Positions 8,441 to 16,663 are shown, counted from the first letter of the stretch. The stretch: DNA of 64,000 bases from Chitinophaga ginsengisegetis (GCF_900168065.1 NZ_FUZZ01000006.1:372001-436000), one strand, 5' to 3'. Translations and numbers: made by a program. Notes: generated by a model from the sequence alone, not told the origin.

Positions 8441-10231
8441 TTAATTATCTCGGATAACGTGTGCAGTGCCAGATATACTATGTGAAAGGTTGTATCCCAT
8501 ATTCATACCAGTCATGACTATTTCGTTGTAGGTTCCGCTAAAACTAACATCAATATACTGGCCAACGGCCCCCACATTTACCAGGTTATAAGTGATATTG
8601 AACGTATTGAATACAGGGTTAATATTGGTGCTTAAGCCGTTTCCATATATCTGGAATCCCGATAATGTACTATAGGTACCCGGGGTTATACTATTGCCCT
8701 GGATATCAATAGCATCCATATGTCCGGGTGTATTGCCGGTAATTGAGAATGAATTCCCTGTTGCAGAAGCGGTAATGTTTGCGGCAATGATTTTAGTTAC
8801 ACCTCCATCTATGGCGTAAGTAATGGATTCCGCGCTGGTATTACAGGCCGGTATATTACCTATATTGGTTGTTGGGGAGGTTATGCTGTAATTCAACGTT
8901 CCTGTATTTTGGTGGTTATCTGCATCTTCGCCGAAAACCGTCACCGGATCAGTACTGCATACAATGGTCTGGAAGCTAAAGCCGCCGTTATTGATCAGGG
9001 TTAAAAAAGTTTGCTGTCCGTAATTAATGGAAACATAGCCATTGGTTACATTGGTATTATTACATTTTTTCAGTGAGCCGTTTATCGTGGCAACTTGTGT
9101 AGCCGGAAGATTTAGAACGATATCGGGCAATACATTACTATTGGCGGTAAAAGGGCCAATGTTCTGTGTGTAAATCACATTGCCACAAATGTCATAAAGC
9201 TTTAAGGTTAACACTTCATTTTGCGGAACGGTGCCGGTTACTGTGCCATTGAACAAGGTATAGTCTGCATATGAGGCATAAGCTCCTCCGGTTCTAAACA
9301 ATACGGTTTTGACATTGGCAAGTGGGTTATTGGCCAGATCGACTACTTTAATCTGAAGCTGTACCGGGGAGGTGGCCAGCGGTATATCAAAATTCCACCA
9401 GCTAAAATGGGCAACTTCTCCAATGTATTTATTACCAACTTTGTTTGCCACGCCTGCTTCTTTCCAATAGCCCAATGTTTCATCAAAATGCCAAAGAGGA
9501 ATTGTTGCGGGCGCCACGCTGAGTTGTGCAGCCGTGATGTTCATCTCAATCTGCGCTTTATTGCTTATTTGTAATTTCTGCCCCGCGCTACCTAATAATT
9601 CTACATTCATCATCCCATAGGTTTCCAGTAATTTAGCATCGTCGGCTGCATTTTGTGCGTATAGCATACCGGGCATTTTGGCAAACAGGTTGTTATCTGA
9701 AGCCTCCAGTGAATTGACAATCACACTTACAGCGCCGGTATATGTGGTACCTGTAAGTGTTTTAAAGTTACCGTCAAATGTGATTCTGGTACCATTCGAC
9801 AAGCTCACATCACTGGTGACACCGGAATTTACCGTAGCGGTAATATGACTGGGCAGCATCATAATTTTAATGACATTGGTGCTTGTTGATGGCATCAATG
9901 CCCTGGAACCTTCCATAAACCCGGTTTTCGCCGCCCGGATGTAAGCAAACCGTTCATATACACCGGCATTTTTGATGATTGCAATCCCGCCCGGATTTGT
10001 TTGGGTGGTAGACGTTCCAATTGTAACAGTAGCGCCAGGAACGGGATTATTGCTGACATCCACCAATTGCACTATGAAATCCCTGGAAACTTCATTTCCA
10101 AAATTCCGGGCAAAATCACTTGCAGAAACCGAATCTTTTATGGGAGGGTGCGGATGATCGCTGTTATTTTTCTTACAGCTGATGGCTAACAACAGCAGAA
10201 GGACCAGGAGGGGTAGGAGTGAGTTTCTCAT
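8441..10231 (-). CDS. Large lipoprotein with carboxypeptidase-regulatory-like domains
   Basis: 596 residues, ATG start, signal peptide with lipobox AISC at about residue 19, then a Lys/Asn/His/Pro-rich linker. Residues about 48-135 form a carboxypeptidase-regulatory-like beta domain ('FIVQLVDVSNNPVPGATVTI'). Residues about 240-285 carry 'LWHFDETLGYWKEAG' and 'HFSWWNFD', a segment also seen in large extracellular beta-sandwich proteins. A second regulatory-like domain starts near 290 ('QLQIKVVDLANNPLANVKTV'). The C-terminal 250 residues are Asn/Thr-rich beta structure. The probable location is the outer membrane surface. The gene is monocistronic, with a perfect hairpin terminator after it. 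No enzyme motif was seen and the function is unknown. Confidence 0.8.
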   Translation of the reverse strand: MRNSLLPLLVLLLLLAISCKKNNSDHPHPPIKDSVSASDFARNFGNEVSRDFIVQLVDVSNNPVPGATVTIGTSTTQTNPGGIAIIKNAGVYERFAYIRAAKTGFMEGSRALMPSTSTNVIKIMMLPSHITATVNSGVTSDVSLSNGTRITFDGNFKTLTGTTYTGAVSVIVNSLEASDNNLFAKMPGMLYAQNAADDAKLLETYGMMNVELLGSAGQKLQISNKAQIEMNITAAQLSVAPATIPLWHFDETLGYWKEAGVANKVGNKYIGEVAHFSWWNFDIPLATSPVQLQIKVVDLANNPLANVKTVLFRTGGAYASYADYTLFNGTVTGTVPQNEVLTLKLYDICGNVIYTQNIGPFTANSNVLPDIVLNLPATQVATINGSLKKCNNTNVTNGYVSINYGQQTFLTLINNGGFSFQTIVCSTDPVTVFGEDADNHQNTGTLNYSITSPTTNIGNIPACNTSAESITYAIDGGVTKIIAANITASATGNSFSITGNTPGHMDAIDIQGNSITPGTYSTLSGFQIYGNGLSTNINPVFNTFNITYNLVNVGAVGQYIDVSFSGTYNEIVMTGMNMGYNLSHSISGTAHVIRDN

Positions 10232-10289
10232 AACTAATCATTTAATGAAGATTAACTATGGATATATCAACTGATCTGAAAAAATGTTA

Positions 10290-10297
10290 CCCCCCCC
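10290..10297. repeat. Eight-base C/G homopolymer tract
   Basis: Eight consecutive C on the plus strand lie 59 bases upstream of the lipoprotein start at 10231 (G8 on its coding strand). Such tracts can slip and alter spacing or transcription, but a single copy proves nothing. Confidence 0.5.
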
Positions 10298-10317
10298 TTG
10301 AATCAGGTGCTGTGACG

Positions 10318-12459
10318 TTATTTTTCTCTTGCCCCGAATCTGTACGAGACACCTCCCATAAACACCCTGCCGGGTTGGGCCGGCATCAGGTAGTCGGTAT
10401 AATTACTGATGTTATCAATGGAAAATTTAACCATCAGTTTTTCTTTCAGCAGGGATTTTTGAATAGAGAGATATAATAATGTGTATCCCTTCACAAATAT
10501 GTCGTAGTTGTCGATGTATCCGTTATTGTCGATGTCCAGGAAGCCATATTTGCTGCGATAGCTGGCCCGGAGGGAAGTTTGCAGTGCCCACGGCCGGAAC
10601 GTGTAATATACCTGCATAGTGGCCATATGCCTGCTTCTGTTAGGCAGGCCGAAGTAATCGCTGGTAGTGGCAGAACGGATACCCTGATCGGAGCGCACTT
10701 TACCGTACGCTCCGGCACTATTACGGATGCTGTCCTCCACATCACGGCTTTTAGCCACCAGGTACTGATAGCCACCGGTTAGCTTTAATCCTGGCAGGGG
10801 ATTCAGTTCCAGCGATGCTTCCAAACCTGTTGTATAAGCTTTCCCCAGATTGAGATAGGAAAACAGTTGCTGGCCGTTCCGCATAATACCTACCTGCTCT
10901 GTATTGATCAGGTGCCGGATGTTGTTGTAAAAGCCATTCACGGAAAGCGTATAGCCCTCTTTGATGGTGAACCTGCTGCCCAGGTTCCATGATACAGCTG
11001 TTTCCGCTTCCAGGGCTTTAACGGAAGCAGCGTTGCTCCATACTGATTGTACCAGCCCTGCTTTCTTCAGGTCTTCCACAGCGGTATGGAAAGTATTGGC
11101 GCCTACCACGGTATAGCCTTGTGTGATGTTGGTGAACACCTGGTAAGACTGTGCATAGGTAGGCGCTTTAAATCCTTGTCCGACCGAACCTTTTAACTGC
11201 CACCATCTGAATGGGGTATATTCCACGCCGGCAGTCGGATTCAGTTTGCCGCCATACAGGCTGTTACCATCATAGCGTAAGCCTGCTATCAGTCCGTATT
11301 TCCGGTTGGGAGTGAAGTTAGCCTGCATGTAGCCGAAATAGTTCTGCTGATCGGGAGTGCCGGCCATTGTGCTGTTGCGCATATGCAGCAATTCTCCGCC
11401 CATACCGCCGGTCAGGTTCAGGCGGCCATCATGAAATAACCTGTTGCCCTGTATTTCCAGGCGTTGAATCTGTTGGGAGAATTTGTTTTCCTGTAATAAC
11501 TTCCCGGTTTCTATTATCTGTACATCCTGGTCGGTGCCATAGTGAGTGAAATAATACCGGGTTAGTAAACGCGTGTATTCGTTCAGGTTAGTACGTAAAG
11601 ATAACGCCGCGTTTACATCTGTTTCATCGAGTTGATCGCGGAAGGGTTGTGTGCCATAAGAACGCGTCATGGTTGAATTGCGGCTGGCGGCTCTTGCACT
11701 CAGCTGTAATGTGTTGCGGTCATTTAATTGCAGGGATGCACGGGTTTGACCACTGAAGCTGTGATACGGCGGGGCCGTTTGGCCATCTTTCAGATATTCG
11801 GTATTGACATTAAATCCATCTGTCCGGTAGTAGTCGGCCGATAAGTGAACGGTTCCTTTTTTATGCGCAAAAGGTGTTTCCGCAAAGGCGCTGATATCAG
11901 CTGTATTATAAGTGCCATACAAAGCAGAGAGGCCCGCCCCTGGCTTGTGTACATGCTGCCGGGTGATGATGTTGATCACCCCGCCCAATGCTTCACTGCC
12001 ATAGAGGCTGCTGGAAGCGCCTTTAATAATTTCGATGCGTTCAATATGCTGTACACTGATACGGCTGATATCGAAGTTTTCGTTGAAGCGCCCGGAGAGG
12101 GGTAAGCCATTGAGCAGTACCAGCACATAGGCCGAGCTGAAGCCCTGCATCTGGATCCCAATGCTCCGGTTACCGGCTCCGAGATCGCTTACAACGGCCA
12201 TTCCAGCCTGTTCACGCAGTACCTCATCCAGGCGTCTGCTGCCCATCCGCTGAATGGTTTTGGCATCTATGACGAGGGTGGGAGCTGCAATTTTCTTTAT
12301 ATCAATAAGATCATCCGTTTTTTTGTAGTAGTGGGCATGTACATCGATGCTGTTCAACTGCTGCACTTTTTGTAAGCCTGCCGTGTCGGCAACCGGGGCG
12401 GAAGCATAGGTATTTCCTGTCAGCAGCAGGAAAGCGGGAAAAATGAATCTGGTACACAT
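10318..12459 (-). CDS. TonB-dependent outer membrane receptor, probably for heme (HmuR-like)
   Basis: 713 residues from the ATG at 12459, which gives the signal peptide MCTRFIFPAFLLLTG; the frame stays open to 12504. The plug domain spans about residues 55-170 ('VLREQAGMAVVSDLGAGNRS', 'IEIIKGASSSLYGSEALGGVINIIT'), with a 22-strand-type barrel to the end. A FKAP sequence at 430-433 matches the FRAP/YRAP box of heme receptors. His458 lies between it and the place where the NPNL box normally sits, and that second box is not recognisable. The role is inferred from context: HmuY-like lipoproteins and a heme-degrading-type monooxygenase are close by, and a divergent AraC gene shares the control region, which holds two copies of the repeated motif described at 12526 and 12580. 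Colicin-type or cobalamin receptors are the main alternative. Confidence 0.8.
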   Translation of the reverse strand: MCTRFIFPAFLLLTGNTYASAPVADTAGLQKVQQLNSIDVHAHYYKKTDDLIDIKKIAAPTLVIDAKTIQRMGSRRLDEVLREQAGMAVVSDLGAGNRSIGIQMQGFSSAYVLVLLNGLPLSGRFNENFDISRISVQHIERIEIIKGASSSLYGSEALGGVINIITRQHVHKPGAGLSALYGTYNTADISAFAETPFAHKKGTVHLSADYYRTDGFNVNTEYLKDGQTAPPYHSFSGQTRASLQLNDRNTLQLSARAASRNSTMTRSYGTQPFRDQLDETDVNAALSLRTNLNEYTRLLTRYYFTHYGTDQDVQIIETGKLLQENKFSQQIQRLEIQGNRLFHDGRLNLTGGMGGELLHMRNSTMAGTPDQQNYFGYMQANFTPNRKYGLIAGLRYDGNSLYGGKLNPTAGVEYTPFRWWQLKGSVGQGFKAPTYAQSYQVFTNITQGYTVVGANTFHTAVEDLKKAGLVQSVWSNAASVKALEAETAVSWNLGSRFTIKEGYTLSVNGFYNNIRHLINTEQVGIMRNGQQLFSYLNLGKAYTTGLEASLELNPLPGLKLTGGYQYLVAKSRDVEDSIRNSAGAYGKVRSDQGIRSATTSDYFGLPNRSRHMATMQVYYTFRPWALQTSLRASYRSKYGFLDIDNNGYIDNYDIFVKGYTLLYLSIQKSLLKEKLMVKFSIDNISNYTDYLMPAQPGRVFMGGVSYRFGAREK

Positions 12460-12525
12460 GGGTTCTCTGGCGCATTTAAGATCAGGCAAGATGCAATATT
12501 CCATCAGCCATAGATGGAGAAAATA

Positions 12526-12540
12526 TTACCAGTTGCGGAA
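12526..12540 (+). promoter_or_regulatory. Candidate AraC operator, copy 1
   Basis: TTACCA-GTTG-CGGAA. The same 6+5 fixed bases with a 4-base spacer recur at 12580-12594 and 14287-14301, always in control DNA of the heme island. The two parts are about one helical turn apart, as expected for the two helix-turn-helix units of an AraC protein. It lies 67-81 bases upstream of the receptor ATG at 12459. Confidence 0.6.
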
Positions 12541-12579
12541 GGCGCCCTTCCCGCGCAGCCATCTGCAAGGGAAAAAAAG

Positions 12580-12594
12580 TTACCATAAACGGAA
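12580..12594 (+). promoter_or_regulatory. Candidate AraC operator, copy 2
   Basis: TTACCA-TAAA-CGGAA, starting exactly 54 bases after copy 1 (about five helical turns), in the divergent region between the receptor and the AraC gene. It is extended by two further A, as in copy 3. Confidence 0.6.
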
Positions 12595-12674
12595 AAGGTG
12601 AATTGTCAGATAGGGTATGACAAAGGATCTTCCCGTATTCGTAAAATAAGTTCCTCTTTGCGCAAATGCTTTGA

Positions 12675-13721
12675 ATGGCCAATGGTTTAATATTGCTTTG
12701 TTCTTGTATTCTGAAATTAATAACAGTCCCATTGTCTGCACCAGCCAATACCCATAACAAACTATTCAATCCCTGCCCGTTCAACATCCTCGGAGAGGAA
12801 ACGCTCAGGCAACGGAAGCGTGCACTAAGTCAACACGGACATATCGGTACTATCCAGGAAATGTACAGCCCCGACGGTATTACGCTGGGTTACTACAGCC
12901 TGAAATCTGAAAAAGGCGGCAGTATAGTTTTCAGTAATCAACAGCCTTTTCTTCAATTGAGCTATACGCTCAGCGGTAGTAAAAGTTATCATGTAAACAG
13001 CGGCAAAACAATACTGGCCAGTATGGGGAAGCAGCAATACAACTACCTGTTTTTCCCTGAACAGGAAATTCAACTCAGCTGGGAGCCGGAAGAGCCATTG
13101 GAAATTTTTGAACTGGGTGTAAGTCCTGAGCTATTACTTAACTTTCTGCCGGAAGAACATCCCTTGTTTGATGTTTTCCAGAAAAGTGTGAAAGACAATG
13201 CGCCGGTTCCGCTCAGTAAAAACAACTTCCCCTTACAGGCAAATATCAGCACCATTCTTTTTGATATGCTGAACTGCCCGCTGGAAGGGCGTTATATGCA
13301 GCTGTTTATAAAAGCTAAAACCATTGAGCTGCTGGCCATACAGCTTACTCATTATGAGCAGATGGCAGGTATTTCTGCAAAGGATTCATCTCTCAGAAAG
13401 CTAAAAAAAGAAGATGTAGACAGAATGTACCTGGCCAGGGATATTATTACGAAAAACATTAACAGTCCATGTACACTGATTGATCTTTCCCACCAGGTGG
13501 GAACCAATGATGCTTATCTTAAAAGTCATTTCAAACAGGTATTCGGCACTACCGTATATGGCTATCTGCAGAATATTAAAATGACACATGCGAGGGAATT
13601 GTTGGCGGAAGGAAAGAGTGTGTCGGAAGTGGCTTATCTCTCCGGGTACAAACATACCGCCCACTTTACCAGGGCTTTCAAAAAGCATTTCGGATTTTCT
13701 CCGGGTATAATGAAAAGGTAA
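12675..13721 (+). CDS. AraC family transcriptional regulator (PchR-like)
   Basis: Up to 348 residues. The C-terminal AraC DNA-binding domain spans about residues 250-348 with both helix-turn-helix units ('TLIDLSHQVGTNDAYLKSHF' and 'SVSEVAYLSGYKHTAHFTRA'), and ends in the conserved 'FKKHFGFSPGIMKR'. The N-terminal part has a cupin-like ligand domain ('LSYTLSGSKSYHVNSG'), resembling PchR-type regulators of siderophore or heme uptake. The ATG at 12675 is the only in-frame ATG before residue about 63, but the first 25-35 residues look unlike the family, so the true start may be further downstream. It is divergent from the heme-type receptor. Three copies of TTACCA-N4-CGGAA in the island are its likely binding sites (inference). 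Confidence 0.88.
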   Translation: MANGLILLCSCILKLITVPLSAPANTHNKLFNPCPFNILGEETLRQRKRALSQHGHIGTIQEMYSPDGITLGYYSLKSEKGGSIVFSNQQPFLQLSYTLSGSKSYHVNSGKTILASMGKQQYNYLFFPEQEIQLSWEPEEPLEIFELGVSPELLLNFLPEEHPLFDVFQKSVKDNAPVPLSKNNFPLQANISTILFDMLNCPLEGRYMQLFIKAKTIELLAIQLTHYEQMAGISAKDSSLRKLKKEDVDRMYLARDIITKNINSPCTLIDLSHQVGTNDAYLKSHFKQVFGTTVYGYLQNIKMTHARELLAEGKSVSEVAYLSGYKHTAHFTRAFKKHFGFSPGIMKR

Positions 13722-13741
13722 GTCGCGCAGACTTACCTTTT
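13713..13741. terminator. Bidirectional terminator overlapping the AraC stop codon
   Basis: A perfect 12-bp stem, AAAAGGTAAGTC (13713-13724) against GACTTACCTTTT (13730-13741), with loop GCGCA. A-runs and T-runs on the outside suit both strands. It separates the AraC gene from the converging 41-residue gene, and the AraC stop codon (13719-13721) lies inside the stem. Confidence 0.8.
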
Positions 13742-13758
13742 CATTTTTATTGCCAGAC

Positions 13759-13884
13759 TTACCTGGCAACCCAGTATATCAGATACAGCCAGAAAAGGCC
13801 CTTCAGGAGGAAGAATATAAATCCCCAAAAGCCGAGGCGTTTCAGCCATTTAATCAGTTTTTGTTTTCTGGATGTTGTTTCCAT
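13759..13884 (-). CDS. 41-residue membrane protein coupled to the heme monooxygenase
   Basis: A short gene of 41 codons plus TAA. It starts METTSRKQKLIKWLKRLG, a very basic amphipathic N-terminus, and continues with one strongly hydrophobic, aromatic-rich span of about 20 residues (FWGFIFFLLKGLFWLYLIYW), ending VAR. By the positive-inside rule the N-terminus should stay in the cytoplasm. Its ATG overlaps the TAA of the monooxygenase gene by one base (TAATG), a classic translational coupling arrangement, and it ends 17 bases before the terminator at 13713-13741. I know of no assigned function. Partnering the monooxygenase at the inner membrane is an inference from coupling alone. Confidence 0.7.
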   Translation of the reverse strand: METTSRKQKLIKWLKRLGFWGFIFFLLKGLFWLYLIYWVAR

Positions 13885-14213
13885 TATTCACTGATTATCT
13901 GGTAGATTTTAAAATCGCTGCGCATTGGTGCGGGTTTTCCTTCCGCCTTTGCTTTTGCCAGGTCTTCAAAGCCGCGCCTGTGGCCGGCGATAAAGGCTTC
14001 TGATTTCGTCCAGTCTTTAAATGCCTGTTCATGCTCCCAATAGCTGACAATCAGGTAATCATCTTCCGGTTTGGCTGGCCGCAATACATGCATGTTGATA
14101 AAACCGGGCATGGAGTCAATGGCATGTGCCCTGGAGGAAAACAGTTGCTCAAATCTTTCGGCGTAATCGCTGTTACATTGTATGTAATTGATAGCCACAA
14201 AATGCTTGTTCAT
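13884..14213 (-). CDS. Antibiotic-biosynthesis-monooxygenase fold protein, probable heme-degrading monooxygenase
   Basis: 109 residues, ATG start. The ABM (dimeric alpha+beta barrel) pattern is clear over the whole length: 'FVAINYI', 'RAHAIDSMPGFINMHVLRP', 'YLIVSYWEHEQAFKDWTKSEAF' and 'GHRRGF'. The Gly-Phe then Leu-Arg-Pro order and the W-E-x-x-x-x-F-x-x-W-T-x-S-x-A-F segment are shared with HmoA/IsdG-type heme oxygenases, which open cytoplasmic heme and release iron. The flanking heme-type receptor and HmuY genes fit this job. It is divergent from the HmuY operon, and candidate operator copy 3 lies 74-88 bases upstream of its start. A generic ABM enzyme is the alternative. It is followed by the coupled 41-residue gene. 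Confidence 0.8.
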   Translation of the reverse strand: MNKHFVAINYIQCNSDYAERFEQLFSSRAHAIDSMPGFINMHVLRPAKPEDDYLIVSYWEHEQAFKDWTKSEAFIAGHRRGFEDLAKAKAEGKPAPMRSDFKIYQIISE

Positions 14214-14236
14214 AGTCAGTTTATTTTTTGATACAC

Positions 14237-14244
14237 CAAAAGTA
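14237..14244 (-). promoter_or_regulatory. Candidate -7 box of the monooxygenase gene
   Basis: CAAAAGTA on the plus strand reads TACTTTTG on the minus strand, an exact match to the Bacteroidota TAnnTTTG box, 24 bases before the ATG at 14213. A clear -33 TTG at the usual spacing was not found. Confidence 0.45.
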
Positions 14245-14286
14245 ATTGTGTCACGATTATGTCATGCGCCTATTCGGGAATATCAC

Positions 14287-14301
14287 TTACCATATCCGGA
14301 A
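14287..14301 (+). promoter_or_regulatory. Candidate AraC operator, copy 3
   Basis: TTACCA-TATC-CGGAA in the 181-base divergent region between the monooxygenase and the HmuY operon. With copy 2 it also shares TA after TTACCA and two trailing A. It lies 94-108 bases upstream of the HmuY ATG at 14395. Confidence 0.6.
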
Positions 14302-14394
14302 AATAAGTGCTGACGCGGTTTTTTCCTTTCGTGGTTGCTTTTTCTCCGGTCATGGTCATTGGTATTATTCACCTTTGCGTCATCAATTATTGTT

Positions 14395-15096
14395 ATGCTG
14401 TTTAAGAATTTTTTTTGGAAGATGTCTGTGTCATTTGCTGCTGCGCTGCTGATGGCTTCCTGCTCCGGCAAAGACAATGATGCCCTGCAACCGGCAGATG
14501 CGGCTATTACTATACGTGACCTGCCTGCAGATACTGCAGCCTCCATGGGAGAAGGAGTAGACGGAAAAGAAAAGCGTCCTTTTTATACGACGACTTTTAG
14601 TTTCAAGAACCAGCAAACGCATGTGATACGTAATGCAGCAGATTCTGCCAGCTATCTGCAGAATGCCGACTGGGACATTGCCTTCTCAAAAGAGTATAAC
14701 TCTTTTGTGGTGATTAATAATGGTAAGATAGCCGGCACGCCTGGTTATAAAGGCCCCGGAGTGGGCAACCTGGTAATTGTGGAACAGCCATTTGATAACG
14801 TTACCACAGCGCCGTCCGATGAAGTGTTTCAGAGCCAGGGACTGGCGGGTGTTGGTTGGGACAACGGCAATGGCCTGGGATGGTTTTTCTATTCACTGAA
14901 TAATCATATATGCGTTCCAGTTAGAAACCGGACTTTCGTGCTGAAAACGGCGACCGGCAATTTTGCAAAACTGGAAATACTAAATATCTATAAAGGTAAT
15001 CCACCGGTGGTAACAGATCTGTTCTGGCCGGCGCCTTACCTTACCTTCCGCTATTTCGTACAAACAGACGGTAGCCGGAATCTTAAAAACAGGTAA
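14395..15096 (+). CDS. HmuY-like heme-binding lipoprotein, first copy
   Basis: 233 residues from the ATG at 14395. A longer frame begins only at a TTG, and an ATG at 14422 is also possible. Lipobox LMASC lies at about residue 19-23. The HmuY-type pattern runs through the mature protein: 'NADWDIAFSKEYNSF', a Gly-rich 'GKIAGTPGYKGPGVGN' loop, 'GWFFYSLNNH', 'NRTFVLKTATGNFAKLEI' and a terminal 'LTFRYFVQTDGSRNL'. HmuY proteins are outer-membrane or secreted heme-binding lipoproteins that pass heme to a TonB receptor. It is the first gene of a five-gene operon (24 bases to the next gene). Heme ligands cannot be assigned without alignment. No perfect TAnnTTTG box lies upstream; CACCTTTG near 14373 is one base off. 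Confidence 0.82.
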   Translation: MLFKNFFWKMSVSFAAALLMASCSGKDNDALQPADAAITIRDLPADTAASMGEGVDGKEKRPFYTTTFSFKNQQTHVIRNAADSASYLQNADWDIAFSKEYNSFVVINNGKIAGTPGYKGPGVGNLVIVEQPFDNVTTAPSDEVFQSQGLAGVGWDNGNGLGWFFYSLNNHICVPVRNRTFVLKTATGNFAKLEILNIYKGNPPVVTDLFWPAPYLTFRYFVQTDGSRNLKNR

Positions 15097-15120
15097 TCAT
15101 CTTCAGAAATTCCAATCATT

Positions 15121-15909
15121 ATGATTTCGCAATCTTCATGGCGAACAGCTATTGCTATGCTATTATTTGCCTGCTCTATGGCAGCCTGCTCAAAGAGCGA
15201 TAATAACGACACCGTTGATCCCGGTGACGGCGATACCGGCTCAGTAAAAACGGGCGTTTACCAGGTGGTAAACCTGGTGGCCGACACCAGTGCAACTTCC
15301 GGCGGCAATGCCGAATCACTTTATTACAGCCTGGAAGAAAACAAAGTGATCCCTGCATCATTGAAGCAAACCAATAAATGGGACATCGTTTTTTATGGTA
15401 TCTACAACAGCAGCATCTATCCCAATAACGGCGCTGCTGCTGGCTCTCCGGGATATGGTGGCCCCGGTAATGCTAAACTCTATGTGATCACCGACCGTAA
15501 ATTTGATGCGCAGTATTATGATACCATCAACTTCAAACCAAAGATACTGCCTATCGCCCGCGATCTCTGGACAACCGCATTCAAATCCGTTAAAACCGTA
15601 CCTGTTACAGACGAACAAATGGTGATGAGAGACGCCGGACTGGATCATTTCCAGAATAATTTCGACGGATGGGGATATTACGATTTCTATGGCAGCCTTT
15701 TCCCCGATAATCCCAAAAAAGCACACGTGGTGTATGCCATGCCAAGAGTGATCGTGGTAAAAACCACCAAAGGGCACTACGCCAAAGTGATCATCGAAAA
15801 TATTTATAAAGATAATCCGCTGGATCCCAACAGGGACAATAAGCCCGGATATGTAACCTTCCGTTACGCCATCCAGATGGACGGTAGCAAAAACCTGGAC
15901 ATTCAATAA
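15121..15909 (+). CDS. HmuY-like heme-binding lipoprotein, second copy
   Basis: 262 residues, ATG start, lipobox MAACS at about residue 21. It shares the HmuY layout with the preceding gene but is clearly diverged: 'TNKWDIVFYGIYNSSIYPNN', the loop 'AAAGSPGYGGPGNAKL', 'IVVKTTKGHYAKVIIENIY' and the C-terminal 'GYVTFRYAIQMDGSKNLD'. A longer insertion between the Gly loop and the C-terminal strands sets it apart from copy 1. The next gene starts 7 bases after its stop, so they are co-transcribed. It should act on the cell surface or in the periplasm with the same receptor. Whether it binds heme itself or another ligand is not shown by the sequence. Confidence 0.82.
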   Translation: MISQSSWRTAIAMLLFACSMAACSKSDNNDTVDPGDGDTGSVKTGVYQVVNLVADTSATSGGNAESLYYSLEENKVIPASLKQTNKWDIVFYGIYNSSIYPNNGAAAGSPGYGGPGNAKLYVITDRKFDAQYYDTINFKPKILPIARDLWTTAFKSVKTVPVTDEQMVMRDAGLDHFQNNFDGWGYYDFYGSLFPDNPKKAHVVYAMPRVIVVKTTKGHYAKVIIENIYKDNPLDPNRDNKPGYVTFRYAIQMDGSKNLDIQ

Positions 15910-15916
15910 TACAGAG

Positions 15917-16663
15917 ATGAAGAAATTTTACTACACACTGCTGGCATTATTTTTTATGCTGCCGGCCTGTACCAAAACAGACATAGTTCCATTCACACCG
16001 GAAACGGACAACCAGTTGCTGGAATACAAAATTGTGAATGTGCAGGGAAGTCCTATTTATGGTGCTATCAATCAGCAAGACAGCTCCATTACCGTTTATC
16101 TGCCATTTTACCTGCAGCTGATTACTTTGGAACCTGAGATGAAAGTAAGCGACGGCGCCACCGTTACACCGGTCTCCGGTACCATGATTGAAGACTTGCT
16201 GGATCTCTTCCACAAAGGACGCGAGATAAAATACAATGTGAAAGGGAAAGATGGAAAAGTGAAAACCTATACGCTGCACGTCCAGGTACAACAACCGGAC
16301 CTCATCCTGCAGGAAGTAAGCACGGATGCCGACAATCCGAATACCTATTCCCTTAACATGAATCTTGATTTTGATTCTTTCTCCTTTGGACTGGATGGCG
16401 CCGGCTTTGCGGCCGACCTGGACATGATCAGGGTGATGCTGGTGGATGAACAGAACAAGGAATACGGCCCGCTCAATATCAGCACATTCAATACAACCGA
16501 CCTGACACGTTTAGACTTCACCGTTATACGCTACAAGGAGCAGTCGGACCCGATCCTTGCTATGCTACCAGCAGAAGGTCTTTACAGGATCAGGGTGTAT
16601 TCCTACGCAAAGGTGGCCACCACAAAAAATCCAATCCGTATTAATCTGCTCAACAAGAAATAA
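15917..16663 (+). CDS. DUF5018-like lipoprotein, first copy
   Basis: 248 residues, ATG start, lipobox LPACT at about residue 18. Residues about 30-125 show a repeat fold known from DUF5018-type lipoproteins: 'LLEYKIVNVQGSPIYGAIN', 'ITVYLPFY', 'LEPEMKVSDGATVTPVSG' and 'IKYNVKGKDGKVKTYTLHVQV'. The second half ('DADNPNTYSLNMNLDFDSFS') is a separate beta domain. It sits between HmuY-like genes and 12 bases before a related gene. Such proteins commonly accompany HmuY or SusCD genes; their function is unestablished. A surface scaffold for the heme-uptake complex is an inference. Confidence 0.72.
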   Translation: MKKFYYTLLALFFMLPACTKTDIVPFTPETDNQLLEYKIVNVQGSPIYGAINQQDSSITVYLPFYLQLITLEPEMKVSDGATVTPVSGTMIEDLLDLFHKGREIKYNVKGKDGKVKTYTLHVQVQQPDLILQEVSTDADNPNTYSLNMNLDFDSFSFGLDGAGFAADLDMIRVMLVDEQNKEYGPLNISTFNTTDLTRLDFTVIRYKEQSDPILAMLPAEGLYRIRVYSYAKVATTKNPIRINLLNKK

